Shown: one piece after another, positions 51,443 to 54,245 of the stretch
Layout of the letters: every line of letters starts with the position of its first letter
How positions within the stretch are numbered: the first letter of the stretch is position 1
From: an uncultured Alphaproteobacteria bacterium
Lineage (GTDB): Bacteria > Pseudomonadota > Alphaproteobacteria > HIMB59
Direction: 5' to 3'
Length of the DNA: 54,245 nucleotides
NCBI GenBank assembly: GCA_902617465.1
Contig: CACMWO010000003.1
Coordinates: forward strand, 1 to 54,245
Notes under the pieces: model-generated
Told to the model about the DNA's origin: nothing
Databases searched by the model: none
What the model saw: only the letters and a program-made list of their open reading frames with translations
Position numbers and translations under genes: made by a program

Positions 51443-52501
51443 ATGTCTGAACCTTTTTTACAAATCATAGATGTATCAAAAAGGTTTGATAATGTTGTTG
51501 CTTTAGAAAAAGTAAATCTAAAAATAGCAAAATCTGAAATATTCAGTCTCCTAGGATCCTCAGGATGTGGTAAGTCAACACTTTTAAGAATTATAGCAGG
51601 TTTCGAGAAGCCTGATGAAGGAAAAATTCTACTCGAGGGAAAGGATATTACGAAACTTCCACCACATATAAGACCTCTAAACATTATGTTCCAAAATTAT
51701 GCACTATTTCCGCATTTAAATGTCACTAATAATATCCAGTTTGGATTAAAAGAAGAAAAAATTTCTAAAGAAGAAATCAATCATCGTGTTAATGAAATTT
51801 TAAATTTACTAGAACTGAATGGTTTAGAGAAAAGAAAAATCAATGAGATATCTGGCGGTCAACAACAACGTGTAGCGTTAGCAAGATGTTTAGTTAAAAA
51901 ACCAAAATTACTTTTATTGGATGAACCGCTTGCAGCATTAGATAAACAATTAAGAGTACAAACACAATTCGAGTTAGTTAATTTACAATATAAGTTAGGC
52001 ATCACTTTTATTATCGTTACCCATGATCAAGAGGAAGCAATGTCATTATCTGATAGAATGGCAATTATGAAAAATGGAGAAATCCTTCAAATCGGTAATC
52101 CTGTTGAGATATATGAAAAACCGAAGGACAAATATATAGCCAATTTTATAGGTACAGCCAATATCTTTAATGTTCTTAATAAAAATAATCAAATCATCAT
52201 TAAAGAGTTAAATTATGAAATTAAAAATATTAATAATATAGAAAACTATGTTAAATGTTTAATAAGGCCTGAAAAAATTTCTGTTAAAAAACTAGAAAAT
52301 CAATCTGATAATTTAAATATTGGTCTAGTTAAAGAAGTAGCTTATTTAGGGAGCTATACTAAGTATTTAATTGATGTTAATGGATTTGAATTTTATTCTT
52401 TTATGCAAAATAGTTTAGTTTCAGATAACCTTCAAATAAGATGGGATGATAAAGTTCAGATAAGTTTTAGCGAAACATCAATATATTTCTTTAATGATTA
52501 A
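51443..52501 (+). CDS. potG: Polyamine ABC transporter ATP-binding protein
   Basis: 352 residues. Walker A GSSGCGKST (38-46), MFQNYALFPHLNV (Q-loop), signature ISGGQQQRVALARCL, Walker B LLLLDEPLAALD, and the H-loop IVTHDQEEAMSLSDR. The C-terminal TOBE-like domain (LIRPEKISVKKLENQ) is usual for the PotA/PotG group. Energises polyamine import with the two following permeases. PotA and PotG cannot be told apart by eye; potG is chosen to go with the PotF-like protein. Overlaps the permease gene by 8 bp. Confidence 0.93.
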   Translation: MSEPFLQIIDVSKRFDNVVALEKVNLKIAKSEIFSLLGSSGCGKSTLLRIIAGFEKPDEGKILLEGKDITKLPPHIRPLNIMFQNYALFPHLNVTNNIQFGLKEEKISKEEINHRVNEILNLLELNGLEKRKINEISGGQQQRVALARCLVKKPKLLLLDEPLAALDKQLRVQTQFELVNLQYKLGITFIIVTHDQEEAMSLSDRMAIMKNGEILQIGNPVEIYEKPKDKYIANFIGTANIFNVLNKNNQIIIKELNYEIKNINNIENYVKCLIRPEKISVKKLENQSDNLNIGLVKEVAYLGSYTKYLIDVNGFEFYSFMQNSLVSDNLQIRWDDKVQISFSETSIYFFND

Positions 52502-53387
52502 AGATTTAAAAAAACAAAACGTCTGGTTTGTATTCACTCCATATTTATGGCTAGTTTTGTTCTTTTTTATTCCATTAGCTTTAATTTTCAAAATATCTAT
52601 ATCTGTGTCTGAATGGGGTATGCCACCCTATCGTGATCTTTTCTCCTTATCTGAAAATGGATTGAAGATTAATTCAACTCTTGGAAATTATTTATTTATC
52701 TTTTCAGACCCTTTCTATATCAGATCATACCTCAATTCACTTTCATTAGCTTTTACATCCACTGTATTATGTTTATTAATTGGTTATCCCATAGCTTTTT
52801 ACGTTGCAAAATCCAAACCAAGTATAAGAAACATACTTTTGATTATGCTTATCATACCTTTTTGGAGTTCTTTTCTTCTAAGGGTATATGCATGGAAAGT
52901 CTTACTACAAGGTTCTGGTATTATTAATTCAATTCTCATACATTTAGGGCTAATTGCTGAACCAATATCTATGTTACACAATCATTATGCTGTAATTTTA
53001 GGTGTTGTTTATACTTACCTTCCATTTATGATTTTACCACTTTATGGATATTTGGTTAAATTTGATTTAAATATGATTGACGCATCTAATGATTTAGGTG
53101 CAAAGCCTTTAAACACGTTTGTAAAAGTTATCTTACCTCTATCTTTACCAGGAATAGTAGCGGGGAGTATGCTGGTTTTCATACCAGTTGTTGGAGAATA
53201 TATAATTCCAGAAATGTTAGGTGGCAGTGATAAGCTTTATTTTGGGAAGATAATTTGGGATGAATTTTTCGTAAATAGAGATTGGCCTATTGCTAGTGCG
53301 CTTGCGATGTCTGGAATTGTAATACTTGTATTTCCAATAATTATTTTTCAATTAATGTACGCAAAATATAATTTTAAGAATGAATAA
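52494..53387 (+). CDS. potH: Polyamine ABC transporter permease (PotH/PotB-like)
   Basis: 297 residues, about six membrane helices (for example VWFVFTPYLWLVLFFFIPLA at the N-terminus). IPFWSSFLLRVYAWKVLLQ is a hallmark of the PotB/PotH permeases, and the EAA loop is IDASNDLGAKPLNTFVKVIL. PEMLGGSDKLYFGKIIWDEF also fits. Inner membrane; works with the preceding ATPase and following permease (8-bp overlaps on both sides). Confidence 0.93.
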   Translation: MIKDLKKQNVWFVFTPYLWLVLFFFIPLALIFKISISVSEWGMPPYRDLFSLSENGLKINSTLGNYLFIFSDPFYIRSYLNSLSLAFTSTVLCLLIGYPIAFYVAKSKPSIRNILLIMLIIPFWSSFLLRVYAWKVLLQGSGIINSILIHLGLIAEPISMLHNHYAVILGVVYTYLPFMILPLYGYLVKFDLNMIDASNDLGAKPLNTFVKVILPLSLPGIVAGSMLVFIPVVGEYIIPEMLGGSDKLYFGKIIWDEFFVNRDWPIASALAMSGIVILVFPIIIFQLMYAKYNFKNE

Positions 53388-54177
53388 ATTATTTTTAAAA
53401 ATATTTACCCTTACAATTGGATTTTCGTTTCTATATTTTCCTATTTTAACTCTTATAGCTTATTCTTTTAATGATAATAAAAGAGTTATGGTCTGGAAGG
53501 GTTTTTCTTTTAGATGGTATAAGGAATTATTTCAAAATGAACAAATTTTAGAGGCTTTTTATACTAGTCTAAAAATTGCTTCTCTCTCAGCAACATTTGC
53601 AACAGTCATGGGTGTAATGATTGGTTTTTCATTAACAAGAATATCAAAAATTCCAGCCAGGCCTTTCTTTATTTTCTTGAGTTCTTCTCCTTTGGTTATG
53701 CCTGAGATAATTTTAGGGCTTTCTTTGTTGTTATTCTTTATATCATCTAACCATATTATTGGCTTTCCTTCCTCAAAAGGACAACTAACAGTCTTAATAT
53801 CGCATATAACTTTCTCTGTAGCTTTTGTTGCAGTCATTATCCAATCAAGGTTGAGTAGTTACGATAAAAATATAGAAGAGGCTGCACAGGATCTTGGGAC
53901 AATTCCAAATATGATTTTTTGGAAAGTAACTGGTCCTGTCATATTACCTGCAATATTATCAGGATGGTTACTTGCATTTACACTCTCTTTGGACGATCTT
54001 GTAGTTGCCAGTTTTACTACCGGTCCCGGAGCTAACACTTTGCCAATAGTGGTTTTTTCTAAAGTTAGATTGGGATTGAGTCCAGAAGTTAATGCTCTTT
54101 CCGCAATAATAATGCTAATTGTTATATTAGCAGCAATTAGTATTTACCTAATTAATAGATCAAACATTAAGAAGTAA
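53380..54177 (+). CDS. potI: Polyamine ABC transporter permease (PotI/PotC-like)
   Basis: 265 residues, about six membrane helices. YFPILTLIAYSFNDNKRVMV and WKGFSFRWYKELFQNEQILE are typical of PotC/PotI, MPEIILGLSLLLFFIS and the EAA loop IEEAAQDLGTIPNMIFWKV, then SLDDLVVASFTTGPGANTLP, match the family closely. The last gene of the importer operon. Its 3' end overlaps the convergent glutamine-synthetase-family gene by 18 bp. Confidence 0.93.
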   Translation: MNKLFLKIFTLTIGFSFLYFPILTLIAYSFNDNKRVMVWKGFSFRWYKELFQNEQILEAFYTSLKIASLSATFATVMGVMIGFSLTRISKIPARPFFIFLSSSPLVMPEIILGLSLLLFFISSNHIIGFPSSKGQLTVLISHITFSVAFVAVIIQSRLSSYDKNIEEAAQDLGTIPNMIFWKVTGPVILPAILSGWLLAFTLSLDDLVVASFTTGPGANTLPIVVFSKVRLGLSPEVNALSAIIMLIVILAAISIYLINRSNIKK

Positions 54178-54245
54178 ATATTCTCTTTCCCATGCTGTAA
54201 TTATTTTATTATATGCATTTACCTCTAGGTCTTTAATTGAACAAA
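54160..54245 (-). CDS. C-terminal end of a glutamine-synthetase-family protein (partial)
   Basis: Only the last 28 residues are inside the window, on the minus strand, ending at a TGA (54162-54160). The visible sequence KDLEVNAYNKIITAWEREYL ends in LLNV and fits the C-terminal helix of glutamine synthetase family proteins (K..E...F...IT.WE..YL). Beside aguAB and a polyamine importer, a gamma-glutamylputrescine synthetase (PuuA-like), which would start putrescine breakdown, is an attractive reading. The fragment is too short to separate this from ordinary GlnA. Confidence 0.6.
   Translation of the reverse strand, partial: CSIKDLEVNAYNKIITAWEREYLLLNV

Noticed and set aside
1..54245. Search for tRNA, rRNA, CRISPR arrays, insertion sequences, att sites, toxin-antitoxin or phage genes
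   Set aside because: No cloverleaf, regularly spaced repeats, transposase or integrase motif was seen; all gaps are short and filled by promoters or nothing recognisable.

Overview
The window is a strongly AT-rich, very densely packed bacterial chromosome segment. It suggests a streamlined alphaproteobacterium, for these reasons: 5-aminolevulinate is made by ALA synthase (Shemin pathway); a TrcR/DUF1013 regulator lies beside rpmE; a DUF6476-like protein, an RluA-type synthase and rpoH are neighbours; and hisZ adjoins purA. Base composition, 4-bp ATGA overlaps, frequent TTG starts and tail-to-tail gene overlaps fit small-genome marine groups (HIMB59/AEGEAN-169-like or SAR11-like). That placement is an inference, not a proof. 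lpxC, tol-pal and mur genes show a Gram-negative envelope. I see no tRNA, rRNA, CRISPR, insertion sequence or prophage. No stretch over about 300 bases lacks a gene.

Layout. (1) 1-4.8 kb, minus strand: a heme operon hemC-hemB-hemE-hemH-hemF; HemC carries a long C-terminal extension that may supply the missing HemD step. (2) 4.9-8.8 kb, plus: an SDR protein without the catalytic Tyr, a luciferase-like flavoprotein, hemA (ALA synthase) and trhO. (3) 8.9-14.3 kb, plus: rpmG, then a photolyase / FAD oxidoreductase / DUF1365 / cyclopropane-fatty-acid-synthase-like / DUF3833 cluster that looks like a light or singlet-oxygen response with lipid modification. The photolyase has no normal start codon at its true N-terminus. 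(4) 14.3-20.4 kb, minus: tkt-gap-fba-efp-suhB-rpmE-trcR, central carbon and translation, with no pgk between gap and fba. (5) 20.5-34.9 kb, plus: a coiled-coil protein, zapA, 5-FTHF cyclo-ligase, ymdB, yebC, a small PD-(D/E)XK nuclease, tolQRAB-pal-cpoB, tilS, ftsH, glmM, a short hisZ and purA. The small nuclease occupies the place where ruvCAB and ybgC usually sit in alphaproteobacteria. (6) 34.9-36.5 kb, minus: rpoH and an S4-less RluA-type synthase. (7) 36.5-45.2 kb, plus: a DUF6476-like protein and the distal half of the division/cell-wall cluster, murG-murC-murB-ddl-ftsQ-ftsA-ftsZ-lpxC. (8) 45.2-48.4 kb: fumC, gpmA, a LysE exporter and a lone AlaDH/saccharopine-dehydrogenase-type N-terminal domain. 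(9) 48.4-54.2 kb: aguA-aguB and a polyamine ABC transporter, converging on the tail of a glutamine-synthetase-family gene.

The most interesting signals are the Hjc-like nuclease in the ruvCAB position, the HemC extension, the photolyase without a canonical start codon directly after rpmG, and the photolyase-lipid cluster. The polyamine block is coherent: agmatine to putrescine (AguA, AguB), import of polyamines (PotFGHI-like), and possibly gamma-glutamylation (GS-family protein at the edge).
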